Assembly: GCA_033725935.1 (NCBI GenBank)
Contig: MU867082.1
Location: 6,465-70,464, forward strand
DNA: 64,000 bases
Direction of reading: 5' to 3'
Source of the DNA: Cladorrhinum sp. PSN259
Lineage: Eukaryota; Ascomycota; Sordariomycetes; Sordariales; Podosporaceae
In this document: positions 12,251 to 23,602 of the stretch, one piece after another
Layout: every line of letters starts with the position of its first letter
Numbering within the stretch: the first letter of the stretch is position 1
Translations under genes and position numbers: made by a program
The notes under the pieces: generated by a model
What the model was told of the DNA's origin: nothing
Database searches by the model: none
What the model saw: only the letters and a program-made list of their open reading frames with translations

Positions 12251-15200
12251 TCAAACTCTCTCAAACAACTCCCCACGCCACACAGGATCGCCAGGTTGAA
12301 GTTGATAAGGGTTCGTGAAAGGTGCAGGCGGCGAAATAGCACCCGCATCGTTGTCAAGCCACCAGGGTATATACTCGTGGTGCCTCTCAAAGTATTCTGC
12401 GATTTTGTCGAGACTTCTGCTCTCGGCCAGCTCTCGCATCGTCCGCTCCTCGATGGTATTCGGCACCATGAAGTGGTAGATGTAGACTTTCTTCTCCTGG
12501 CCCTGGCGAATGCAGCGGCCTCTGGCCTGGAGGACGGTCCTGGCCTGGTGTGCCTTGTCCGAGTGATGGAACGGGTTGGCGAAAATGATGTGGTTCGCGA
12601 TGAAGAGGTTGCTTCCGGCGCTCGAATCGCTGTCGATGTCCATGAGGAGGATACGCCCGCCTTCGCCGTTCTGGAACTTCTTGAGGGCCGTGGATGCATC
12701 TCTGGCGTTGTTGGTCAAGTTTGTTGCCCCGCAACCAAGCTTCTCGATTTCCTCCCAGAGAGCTTCGATTATGCCTCTGTACTGCGCAAAGACCAAGATG
12801 TAATCGTCTGGTTTATGCATCAGAATGTGCTGAATCTGGTCCATGACATATTGGACCTTGTCATAGTTGACTGCGTGATCGAGCTGGCGTTGGATGTACG
12901 AACTTCTCAGGACGGGTCGGCCGCGAGTGGAAGCAGGGCAGTTCGCGATCGGGCACCCAGAGCTTTTGTGGTATCTGCACTTGCGGCATAGGATATGCCC
13001 GCAAGCAACCACGAGGTAAGCCTCTAGGCTTGGGACTCTGAGTCGGGCCCTGCACTTGGTGCAGGTCTTTCGCTTCCTGACCTGCGCATTCCTGGGGGCT
13101 AGAGATTCGAAAGCTGCGATGTATTGGTAATGCCGGTAAGTTATCCGGAAATCTTCCAGCGCCCTGGATAGCGGTGACATGGTCTCCTTCATTGCCTCAA
13201 CAGTCGCCGTCTGCTGATCATTCAGCGAAGAGAAGGCCGCGGTGGCTGATACGAAGTCATGATATCTGTCCGGGGTACCTCTGCCATCGCGATACATCTT
13301 CGGTTCAGCCACGCCATTCATGTGCTCCCACAGCAGCTTTTTCAGTTTGTCGAGCGTGGTGATCGGGGAGCACTTCAGATTGCCCTGGTTCAACTTGAGT
13401 AGAATAGCCTCCTTCCGCTCCTTGGGTTCAAGACTATCGTAGCCCTCAATTTCTCCGGTAAAACCGACCTCGCTAGCTTCCCAATTGGGCTTACCAGGCT
13501 TCAGAGCAAGCCACTTTTTGATGTACCCGCGGAGCTCAGCTGTTTCCCAGGTTGATTCCACAAAGGCAAAGTCCAGCTCCGCAGCATATCCGTCAGATCG
13601 AATGGGCCGACATGCGCGCTGCTGAAGATTTTCAGACAGTAGAGCTTCAATGGAGACTGTTTCGAAGCGGTGTAGAACCAGCCCAGGTCCGAAGCCGAGA
13701 CCGACCTTGCGCCTCATGTAACAGCAATCTCTGACGAGAAACAAGAGCTGTTCATGGGACAGTTTGTCGACGACTGAGGGATCCATGTCGAAGAAGTCAA
13801 TCCAGATAAACCGGGAGCGGGTGAGGTGGAATTTATCAATCCAAGCCCCCCTCATCGCGTTCTCCACGTGTTTCAACGCCTCCGCCAGAATAACGGCCGC
13901 CTCATTGAGTAGACATCGTTTATCACCAAAGAGCTCGTAGTTTCGAGTCTCAGCAGCTTGCTTCATCTCGGCGCACATACGAAAGATGAGTTTGGTCAAT
14001 GGGGACAACCTGTTCTGCGGCGTCCACGGGACATCTTCGATCCACCGGGCAAGCCACATCGCCTTGTCCCAGAAGAATTTCAGTTGATGACCATAGCGGC
14101 CGAACTGCACGTTGACTACGTTCTTGAAACACTGGAGAGTGTCAGGGGAGTCTGGATCGTTGTCTCGGTTAGATGAGCTGTCAGAGACGTCTGGATCATC
14201 GTACTCGTCGATTCGACTGTCCTTACTGCCAAACTTGTCCACCAACTTGGGTGCCAGTCCACAGGCAAGCTGCCCCAGAAGCAAACGGTTAAGATAGCCT
14301 GGGTCAACCTTGTCCCTGGCAAACTGTGTATTGGTGGGCTTGATTTCGTCGCGAGCATGGGCAGGAAGTGCACTGAAATCACCGCCAGCATCCTCAACCT
14401 CTTGGCAAATCATCTGGTACCGTACCGATGTCAATTGGGCCATGGGAACAGGTAGCACGGCTTCCTCATAGTCGATTGTGCACTTTGGTAGATGGTTGGC
14501 GCGGTAAAACTGGCGCACGAACTGGACGGCTTGCTCGTGTCGATTGAGAGCAAGGGAAGCCGTCTTCACTGGCGAGGAGAACCTGTAGAAGTCTTCGCTC
14601 CTGGACCGTATATCCCACTCGGGTCCCTTGGTAATGGCTGGGAGACCAGGCATCAAGCGAGGCTCTGGCCTGGCAACATGAACGCCAAATACTTTGGCTG
14701 TCTTGCACACTTCTTCAAGTCCGAACAGCTTGGGGGTTCCAGAGAGAAGCCATTTCGCATTGGAAACTGCATTCTCGACGAAGAGAGCGACGTTTTTGCT
14801 CTCGTAAGAGCACTCATCCCAGACAATGCGGGCGAAGCTGCAGTTATGCAGCCAGTTAGGAGACCAATCGCACTCCTTGGGCGATTTAGCGTTGGTCCCT
14901 GCCTGCTTAGTTCGGGTCAATTTGCTCTTTTCGTTTGCAGAGCACACCCCGTTCTTGTATAGGCCACGACTGCTGGGAGCAACGATTTTTTGTTCGAGAG
15001 CATCAAGATTCTGCGACGCCTCAAGGATCATGTCAGGAATCATTTCATGCTTGATCCTGCGTAGGAGCTCGTGGGACCCGACGTTCGCGGCAGTGCCAGC
15101 GAGGTAGTAGGCTGTCAAGAGGCGAATGTTTCGCATGGCGTCGCGGTACCAAATGTCCAGGTGCCTTCCCGAGATACCCTTTGCCGCATCAGGCCTGCCG

Positions 15201-18200
15201 GATACCTGCTCCAGACGTTGCAGAAAAGAAGCCGAGCTGAAGACTTTGGCTGAGATGATTATTATTTCGGCCTGTTGTAGAGCGACCAAGTCCACTTTCT
15301 CGTGCATCTGGGGCGCCGTCTTGATGATAAGAACCTTTGGGGGCGTGATTCCAAGAAACTTCTGAGCCTCCTGCATCCACTGGTTGCAGATATGATCTGG
15401 AACAACAATCAAGGTCGCGTCCAGGTGGTGGAAGAAAGCCCCTGGCTGCAGTTCTGGATACTGCCGCTTCATCTGGAGAGACTGGAACGTTTGAGCCAAC
15501 TCCTTGCGCCATGCATTGTCCACATACTTCTCGCGGTCTGATTTCGAATGGGTTCGATCATATTCGAACTGGCAGTCGATGAGGGCCAGGGTGATGACCG
15601 TTTTTCCATAGCCAATATCGTGGGCACAAACGCCTCCACGAGAGCTGTACGGGAACTTCGTCTCCCATGAGGCTTTGCCCACAACTCGCATGTTGAGAGG
15701 TCGAACAACTTCCTCCTCAAACTCGGCCTCGATGAAGCTGGTGGGACTGAGTTCTCGCTGAAGCATCCACTCGACCGCCTCCTCTTGATCTCGCCTCAAG
15801 TGGTATTCCTCCTGGCCTGGCACTAGCTTACCCCTGAGCTTGCGCTTGGTCATAACCCTGCCGAACCGGGGAAAGTTAATCGTAATAGGGAGCCAGCGAG
15901 GGGAGCCTGGTGCAATGATGCCTTCTGTATTGTCACCACCACAAGGTTTAATCTCGTCGTACAAAGGCGAAAACAAAAGGTTACTCGGATTCGCATAGTT
16001 CAACTCGATTTTGAAGCCCGTCTTGGCATTCTGCTCCATATCAGAACGACCTCGGGTCTCAGATCGGTGAGCAATAGATAGCTGCGCAAAGGCCCTCGAG
16101 GGCAGAGTCCTGGGTGCCAGATTGATACGGATGCCAAGATAGTTACCATCTAGAAGAGCCTCAACCATCACAGCCCGGGGAAGTTGCTGCAGCTGCTGCT
16201 CAAACCTTGCAGCCTCGGTAGGATCTTCTACTGCCTCTTTCCGGGTGGACTTTGCCTTGGTCGGGTCATTCTTGACGAGAATGGAGACCTCGGGAGGGGC
16301 GACAGCACAGTGACCACAACGGGCAACGGAAGCCCAGGCCTCGAAGGCGTCGAAGGCTTCGACTGCATTCTGGACAGTCTCGGAGTTGCCGGGGAAACGT
16401 ACAAAGGCGTACGAGATATGGTTGAGGAAGGAGTCGCGTTGCGGGGGCGGGACTCGAAAGTAATTATTATCGCCAGAACGCTCAAGTCTGTACCGAAGTG
16501 CCGATGATAGTGGGAACTCGGAAATATCTGCTATAACCTCAGCTAGCCTGGAGGTTGATGCGTCGTAGTCAGCTGGCGCATTTCCAGGACACTCTGCACG
16601 CATCAGCTTTTCGACCGCAGTCCAAGTGGGGATGATCGGAGACAGTGTCTGGTATCGAACGGTCAAGCCGATACAGTCGGCCCAATACCCCGTAACGTGG
16701 ACCGCTGCCACCAACTCGCAGTCCTGTTTCATGGCATTTGGTTTGTGCTTCACATCTAAATGCATGAGAACCTCACGGTACTCGTGCGTTTCCATCCTCC
16801 TCATGCTCTCAGCCCAAAGAAAGGCGTCGAGTTTCCAGGGGCCGAGACGACTGCACTCTCGGAACAAAAACACTCTGGGATCGTCTTCATCAGCCTCCTT
16901 TACATGGAGCTGATTCCCGGCAGTGCCACAGCTTGGGCAATGGCTATGCTCGCCCTCTATCTTTCTCTGCAGGGCGGAGTACTAATCCAAAGACACCGCA
17001 GGAATTTTAGCTACAGATAGGCTGAGATCTTTCACATCCAGTACGCCATTGGGCCGCTTGGTGATGCGGACTGTGCCCTGAATCTTTCCGGGAGCCCACA
17101 GACGCCACTCGGGCAGCATCTCAAGAGTGAAAAGTTCAAATCGGCCGCGAGCAATCGGCTGGTGAATGTTGAAGCCGAGGCCTTCTTCTTTGATCAACTT
17201 GGCATGAGATGGGTGATTGGGGGCCAAATATATATACCATATGGCAATGCGTGACGGCGGTGAGATGACAAGCTGCGAGGTGCTCAAGGTTGACTTATAA
17301 GTGACTGTAACAACCTCGGTGACCTTGATCTCACTGAAGTAGTAGTGGATCATGTCGGCATCGAGGAGGACCTCAACCAAGACTTTACGATATAATTCGC
17401 TCCCGATATACTCAATATCGCCCTTGGGGAAGTCAAACTTCAGGCGGACTACCCCTGGAAGCAGGCGCTTCAGCCTGGCCTTGCCTTCCTCTGCTGAAAT
17501 AGCTGAGGAATCTGTAAGACCAGCTTCGGCAAAATCGTGCTCAGGGTTTCCACGGCAAGATCGGCAAGCTGAGCTACCGCACTTTTCGCATTGAACGAAG
17601 TCGTTCTTGAACCCCTCAAAAGAAGTAGGAGGGCAATGACAACGCCGAGCCATTTGCTGAACGACCTTGTAAACGGAACTAGCTTCCTCCTGTTTGAGCC
17701 CAAGGCCATGGGGCGCGTTCTGGTGAGGCCTCGGCATATCTGGTAATACCGCGCGAGCGGGGGTTGACCGTGGGGTTGGCAGCTTATCAGACGGGGCCAC
17801 ATGCTTAAAGAGTGACGGCTTCACGCGGAGCACACTCTTGAGGATAGAGTATGCTGCAGCCCCAACCACGGTAACGGTCATCGCATTACCCGCGAGGTCC
17901 CGCAGCTGAGCCTGGGTTTCGGATGAGATGACCATCTCATCCACAGGCATACCCTGGAGAGCCATGACCTCTGTGCCGGTAATGGGGCGCATGAGATCCG
18001 TGACAAACGGACATCCACTCGGAGTGATGCAGCCAATTACTCCCAATGACCCTTTAAGGCTTGCCTCTCTCCTGCCCTGGGCCAGTCTGACATGGATGGG
18101 ATTGCTCCGATCAACGTTCTGACTGACATCAATCACACAAGTCTTGTAACCGAGGTAGATATCTACTGCGTTCCCTGCTGCTACAATAATATCCAGAAAA

Positions 18201-19716
18201 TCGACTATTCTGGTGGGTTGGATACCGAACCAATGCCTCCAAGAATGGTCGGGGAAGATAGCAGAGACAACTCTGCCGCAGCGCATGAACTTCATGCTCA
18301 CGGGATTGTCACTCATGTCGAGTTGATGGTGGCGCCGCTCGGTCTGGTGCCGGAGGTAGCTGAGGTTCCACTCAGCCTTTGTCGAGATGCGCGACTGGCT
18401 GCGACTCTGCTCCATCTCGGCCCTCGCCTGCACCGTTGCAGGTTCGTCAGGGCCTTTGAGGAAGTCCGTCACGGTTGCGGACGTGGAGCGTTTGCAAAGC
18501 TCCATGGTCTCCTTCCACTTGTCGACAATCTCCTTTGCTGTATCTGACCCCAAAGATTCAGCGTCGACGGCAATCAGATACCCGCGTTGACGGGTCTGCG
18601 GCAAGTAGAAATCCTTGCTGTCAAGACGTAGGAAATCCGCATAGTAGCCAATTAAAGGGAAGATTTGCTTCCGGTACATGTCCCACGGCGCACCAAAAAC
18701 ATTCTCAAGAACAACAATCTTGGGGCGCTTTTCGTTTATTAACGTAAGGGCGGCAAAGAAAGTCCGTGTTGACTCGCCAATGGTGGGCTTCTTCAGGGCT
18801 TCTTGACAGCGGAGTAGAGTGTTGCGAAAGTCCTTGTCTCGCTTGACTGGGTAGTCGTGGGGATTGGTCTTTCCATTTGCACCCTTGGTATTCTTATCTT
18901 TGAGCCAAGTATCGAGGATATCGATCCTGGTCTTGGGCTTCTTGGAGTTCATGTTCGAGTAGTCCACGCATGAACAGCCACAAAAGAGAATATCCAGGCG
19001 ATCGGGCGGAATCATTTCCTTGGACCCGCTGGCAGTCATTCTACGTAATCTATGTCAGTCACCGCCGCAAGAACAAGAAGTAGGTGTTGGGCTTACACTT
19101 GACCGCCCAGGGTGAGGGCAGCAGCAGCCATCTCAACAACATCTCTGAAGATGACCGTGGAATGGGGAAGGTTCCGCCGGATAAAGCCTTGCTTGAACGG
19201 CTCGATCTCGCAGCTGAAAAGATGATCAAACGTGAAAAGTTGCTCGTTCTTGACAGTGACGATGGCCTCGTTCAGGAGATTCAGCGCAAAGATCGGCGCA
19301 TCAGTCCCCGAACAGATGGTGGCAACCTTCAATCGGTAAGTCAAGCTAACCTTGGGCGGCTCAACTCGGGTGACAGTGTCTTGAAACATTTCAAGAACAT
19401 CAGAGACCGGTGCAAGATCATCTAGAGCCTCCCGACGCTTCTGGCCGTCATGATCGGCAGAGTCGTTATCGGCCACGTCGCCGTCGTTTGAAGCATTGTC
19501 GGCATACTCGTCATCGAACTCCTCAGAGACGAAGAGACCATCATCATCAGACAACCCACCATTAGAGAGTTTATCATCAGAGGAACCGTGAACGTCGTTG
19601 CCGTGATCAGAGTCATTGTCGGCCTCAAAGTTTCTCTGCGCGGCCGTGGATCTGACTGAAACTCGCTGCCGCTTTGGCGCCTCAGCTAGAGTAGATGTCT
19701 TGCGCTTCGGAGCCAT
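12251..19716 (-). CDS. DNMT5: DNMT5-type DNA (cytosine-5) methyltransferase with RING finger and SNF2 ATPase
   Basis: Very large nuclear protein (2453 residues) in the DNMT5 order: methyltransferase, RING, SNF2 ATPase. Known family members methylate CpG, in studied cases as ATP-dependent maintenance enzymes. Exons: 19716-19097, 19040-17015 and 16966-12251; the second intron (48 nt) is discussed separately. The N-terminal 100 residues are acidic with a basic patch, and no chromodomain is evident. Methyltransferase motifs are intact: motif I (ATICSGTDAPIFAL, about 132), motif IV with the catalytic Cys (FCGCSCVDYS, about 226), ENV (319-321), RQRGYL and LAGNAM. A Cys cluster follows at 674-702. 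The ATPase has a Walker A variant (HDIGYGKT, about 1335), DECS in place of DEAH, a RING finger between the lobes (about 2183-2225, CTKC...CGHILCRKC) and helicase motif VI (ARGRCIRQGQ). A second ATG at 19737 lies inside a probable 5' UTR intron (19779-19719), so 19716 is preferred. The domain set looks functional. Confidence 0.9.
16967..17014 (-). other. Proposed 48-nt intron carrying an in-frame TAG
   Basis: The methyltransferase and ATPase halves of the DNMT5 gene are in the same reading frame and are separated only by a TAG at 16984-16982. A segment starting GTAGCT and ending CTGCAG, exactly 16 codons long and in phase 0, would remove this stop and join the two halves without shifting the frame. 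The donor is weak and the intron is at the short end for this group. The alternatives are a true nonsense mutation, stop-codon readthrough, or two separate genes. Sequence just downstream of the stop still looks coding (SHCPSCG). Confidence 0.6.
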
Positions 19717-19779
19717 TTCTATATTAACTGTCAGCATATACTGCGATGATGATTCCCAGCTGGAACTGAGGTGACTTAC

Positions 19780-21286
19780 TTGCCCCTAGAGCTTTCAAGT
19801 CGAGTCGCTGAAGTAAAGTGTTGGGTAAAGACGAAGCAACAAGCTTTGAGCCGCAAACCGATACCGCAGGTTGGAGTAAGAAAAAGAGTCAAGTTCTAGG
19901 GATAAATGTTGTTGGCGAAGGTGACGAAAGTGAAGGAGACGACGAAAGTGAAGGAGGTGACGAAAGTGAAAGAGGTGACGAAATTGAATGAATGTAAGGG
20001 ATTCGAAAAAAAGGAGCACTTGAGTTTGTTGCCGGGAATAACCTCAAGGTCGATACTGCAGACAGCAGCAAATATAGATAGATACCGAGAACCAAAGCAG
20101 GACTGAGGTTGTCAGCAAGAAGAAAGTAAACAGAAATTGCCTATATTGCTGTTGTTTTGAGCGATGAAGACCAAGAGGTGTAGAAGAAGAAGGTAGGTGT
20201 TTTCGCAGAAAAGTCAAGCGTCGCTGCGATTGATGTAGGGTATATTTTTAGAATCAAAGTTAGAATTTTCAAGAGAAAGACGTGGGCTTGTATTTGGTAG
20301 CCCCGTAAACAAGCCCTGAGTGATGCGGCCAACGACATTGGCCGATGAGGAGGATGCCGAGCACAGGGCGGAAGTAGGCGGAAGCAGGCGGACAGTCAAC
20401 CTCATCGGCCAGTCAGAGCGGAAGGATATACGGTATCTGGGTTGTGACATTGTTGCTCGGCCGACATGCTAATGAAAAAACCGTCTTGTGAAGGATGTAA
20501 AGCCGTGGTGAGAGATACTGAGGCTCCCAAAAGCAGAGTACCCTACCCATACTTGATACAACCACCTCCGGAATTGTCAAGTAGACATTGGCGATAATAC
20601 CTGAACCAAGGCAACATTTCGAGGAGCATATGACTCTCGCGTGAATAGTGATACGGCCAATATTGATGCATCAAACTCTGAAAGGGGTTAACACCAAAGG
20701 GTCAACTTCCCGTGTTGATGATCAGTCAAGTCGCCGTGGTTAGTGTGAATAGTCTTCAGGGGCTACTGCAACTAGTAACACCTCTTCAAAGCCACAAAGC
20801 TGACATTGCCCGAAGCAGACCTCATCTTTACCACTTTTGCAGTAAGGTAAAGAGCAGTATGGCAGAATTGGTCTGCAGTTTGCTATGCTTCGGGTTGCCA
20901 AGAACAGGCAGATGGCTTCAAAAACAAACGAAACAGCCGTCTTGCTAGCTACCATCTAGCCAGACTTGCAGTTTCGTGTTGTCCATCTTGACTATCTCTG
21001 TTTGAGAGGAGCTTGCCGGCAGATAGATAGTATGTTGTTGAAAGTGGCCCCTGTGGCTGAGATTCGGATCCATGGCAGCTGTGGAATTTGGGGCAATCAA
21101 ATGCCAAGCAAATGCAACTGAGTGGCCACTCGGCCTGACACAGCATACATACATATGCGAGGTGTTTGTTGCATTCTAACCTCTTGCGGCAAAGGTTGCT
21201 AATAAACGTGTCTCCTTCTGCTTGACTTGTTAGACTCCTGTTTTATTTCTTCAAAGACAAGGAAAAACGATATACAAACTGCAGGA
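19780..21286. other. Divergent 1.5-kb region between DNMT5 and the 2H phosphoesterase
   Basis: Promoter and leader sequence for the two divergent genes. It holds an 18-bp tandem repeat near the DNMT5 side. The short open frames within it are repeat-driven or lack any domain. No gene supported. Confidence 0.6.
19909..19991. repeat. 18-bp tandem repeat in the DNMT5 upstream region
   Basis: About four imperfect copies of an 18-bp unit close to GAAAGTGAAGGAGGTGAC on the plus strand; the clearest copies are at 19926-19943, 19944-19961 and 19962-19979. The array starts about 190 bases upstream of the DNMT5 start codon. Changes between copies are mostly G/A. Confidence 0.85.
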
Positions 21287-22744
21287 ATGGCTGCCGACAA
21301 CGAGACGAAGCATGCTTTGGAATCCACCGACGTCAGAAACAAGCTTGAAGACTTGTCGGGCATCATCATCAACGAAGGCGAGAATCCATATGATGCTCTA
21401 ATCAAGGCTTGCCACGAAGATGCGGTAAGTGTTTTGTTTCAGGCAATTGTCGCTCTTTTCGTTCAAAATAAGTTGCCGGGCAGAAACTTGAGAAGAAGGC
21501 CACAGCGACGGGAAGGATAAGATCAAGAAGAAAGCGGAACCAGCCGGAATTTACTGCTGAGAAGAAGAAGAATCCCGAAGAGCCTGGATTTCGGCCCCGC
21601 GCATGTAGTAGACCCGCGTTTCGGGTCCGGGAGCCAGGAGGCGGGTCTTCCGGCGGATCGGACTCTGGTATTGGACGGCCCCTGAGGTTGTCGAGGAAGG
21701 AGAGACAATAACGGACTATTGTCTACAATCTTGGAAGCTGGGACGTCAGGGCGTGGAAGCGGAGATGGACGATGAGGAGATGCTGACGTGAGATATTATC
21801 AAGGCAGAGATACAGTCTTTGTATTCGACACATCGAACTACACGAAACGGCCAGCAGCAGGACAAGTTCTTGTCGCCAGAGTTCTCCGAGTTGATCATCG
21901 ACCCTTTCTTGCTGCGGCTGGAGAATCCAGACATCGAGCCCGGTTTCAAAGATCCTCGCCACTGTCTTGTGTTCTGGGCAAGACCACCTGAACACATTGT
22001 AAAGCTGGCTTCGCATCTTCAGATGCTCCTCAAGAAAGCTGCTCCAAGTATGTGATGAGGATACCTTACATCTTGCCCCCTTTTGATCCGGAACTAATGT
22101 GGCGAGCAGGTCTTTGGCTGATGCCTACTCACCGTATGCATATGACCACACTGGAGGTTGCCCATTCTCGCAGCCCTGATGAGATCGCGGACCTGGTTTC
22201 ACTGATGAGACCAGCGTTGGCCGAGCTGACAAACTTCCCATTCACGCACCGCGCCCGGTTAGTAAAACCGTTCATATCATACGACCTCTCTGCGATTGCT
22301 GTCTCGTTTCTTCCAGCTGCAGGTGAAAGCGTCAAGTCTCCATCACCGGTCCCGCCGCATCCCACCCACATTGCGCACCCGGGGCTGCCTGGTGGGAGCG
22401 TTGCGGACACGGACAGATATACCTACCACCATCTCCGTCGGGATGTGTTTGAAGCAGCACAAGCAACCGGCGTGAAGATCGGCTCGCGATATGTTGTTCC
22501 GAGTGCTCATATTACGTTGGCTCGTTATCTCACTCAAAAGGATCACGAAACAAAAGAACAGCGCGAGGCTTGGATCCAAGCAATTGACCAAATTAATGCA
22601 TGGCTCGAGAAGGAGGTGTGGGATGCAACCAACGGTGAATTTATTGGCGAATGGATTGTTGGGCAGGAGAGAGGCCTAGATGCCCGCAGTGGACCTCTTT
22701 GGTACGGAGGAGGACGCACAATCACGGTTGGAGAGGGCTTTTGA
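21287..22744 (+). CDS. 2H phosphoesterase family protein (RNA ligase/cyclic phosphodiesterase-like)
   Basis: Predicted phosphodiesterase of the 2H superfamily, whose members act on 2'-5' or cyclic phosphate bonds of RNA or nucleotides. Both signature motifs are present: HMTTLEVAH, encoded just after the last intron, and SAHITLARY nearer the C-terminus. The C-terminal half (DPRHCLVFWARPPEHI onward) is well preserved. Exon 1 (21287-21424) and the last intron (22048-22109) are clear, but the middle is not. Model A inserts a Lys/Arg- and Gly/Ser-rich exon at 21484-21667 and resumes at 21808 (398 residues). Model B skips it with one 379-nt intron ending at 21803 (338 residues, giving HEDAAEIQSLYSTHR across the join). 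Both keep the frame. Model B reads more like what I remember of the family; I cannot decide between them. An ATG at 21227 probably lies upstream of or within a leader intron. Confidence 0.75.
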
Positions 22745-23602
22745 AGTAGACGGTGAAATTGATGATTGATGATCAATGAATCTCCATCAAATTGCTTGGC
22801 ATATTATTATCAGGCATTTCGTACATATAATAATGCTTCGGACCAGCTGGCTAACAAAAATAGCGTGGTCAACCACCGCCGGTTTGCCGAAGCTTGAACC
22901 ATCCAACTTCCCAGTGGAGACACATTCACCGAGTCCGGCTGCTCTTTCGTCCTTTGTCCGCAGAGGCTAGCCAAAAGGAGGAGCTAACAGCATGTTTCTT
23001 GGCTTTTACTTTTTTTCTGTAAAAAGACGTTAGCGATCCTCGCTGTCTGTGTATGTCAATTAAATTGGTTCCCCCGCACGAATCCCAGTTCCCAGTCCAC
23101 GTCGCCCAAGTTCCAGGTTCAAGCGAACTGGTGATTGTAATTGTGTGCAGTGGTCTGTAAGACGGCTTTCACTCCAGGATATTCCCAGGACCATCGCCGG
23201 GCTGTCATTGTGTCACTTAACCAAACCCCTGGTGCCGCCTTGACTTCTTTGTTCCATCAAAAAAGTATCACCGCCAAACGCCGAGAGCCTTCCGCTCGAA
23301 ATACCCGACTCCGTTGCACAATCGAACGAGCCGCGCCCCCGAAATTAGACGACATAGAGTATACACAGAAAATATACAACGGGTATCCTCCTGATATGGT
23401 GGCGTGTCTGGGGACGGCGCGCATGATAGAAACACAGCGAAAAAGGAAAAGCGAGAGATGTACATGTTGGTGTGGGTAGCCGGAGTCTTGTTGCTGTTGT
23501 AGTAGCTCCTGGTCCAATATCCCAAAAAATTCCAGGAGAGCGGCCGTTGTCGTCACACCGCCACTGCCACCATCGTCGTTGTCGTCGGTGTCGTTGTGCC
23601 GC
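22745..23602. other. Spacer and RasGAP promoter
   Basis: Holds the 3' end of the 2H phosphoesterase gene and the promoter/leader of the RasGAP gene, both on the plus strand. Short open frames only; no gene supported. Confidence 0.6.

Noticed and set aside
16982..16984. RIP (repeat-induced point mutation) as the origin of the TAG in DNMT5
   Set aside because: A CAG to TAG change would fit, but the rest of the 7-kb gene shows no excess of TA-type changes or other stops; a single event or an intron is simpler.
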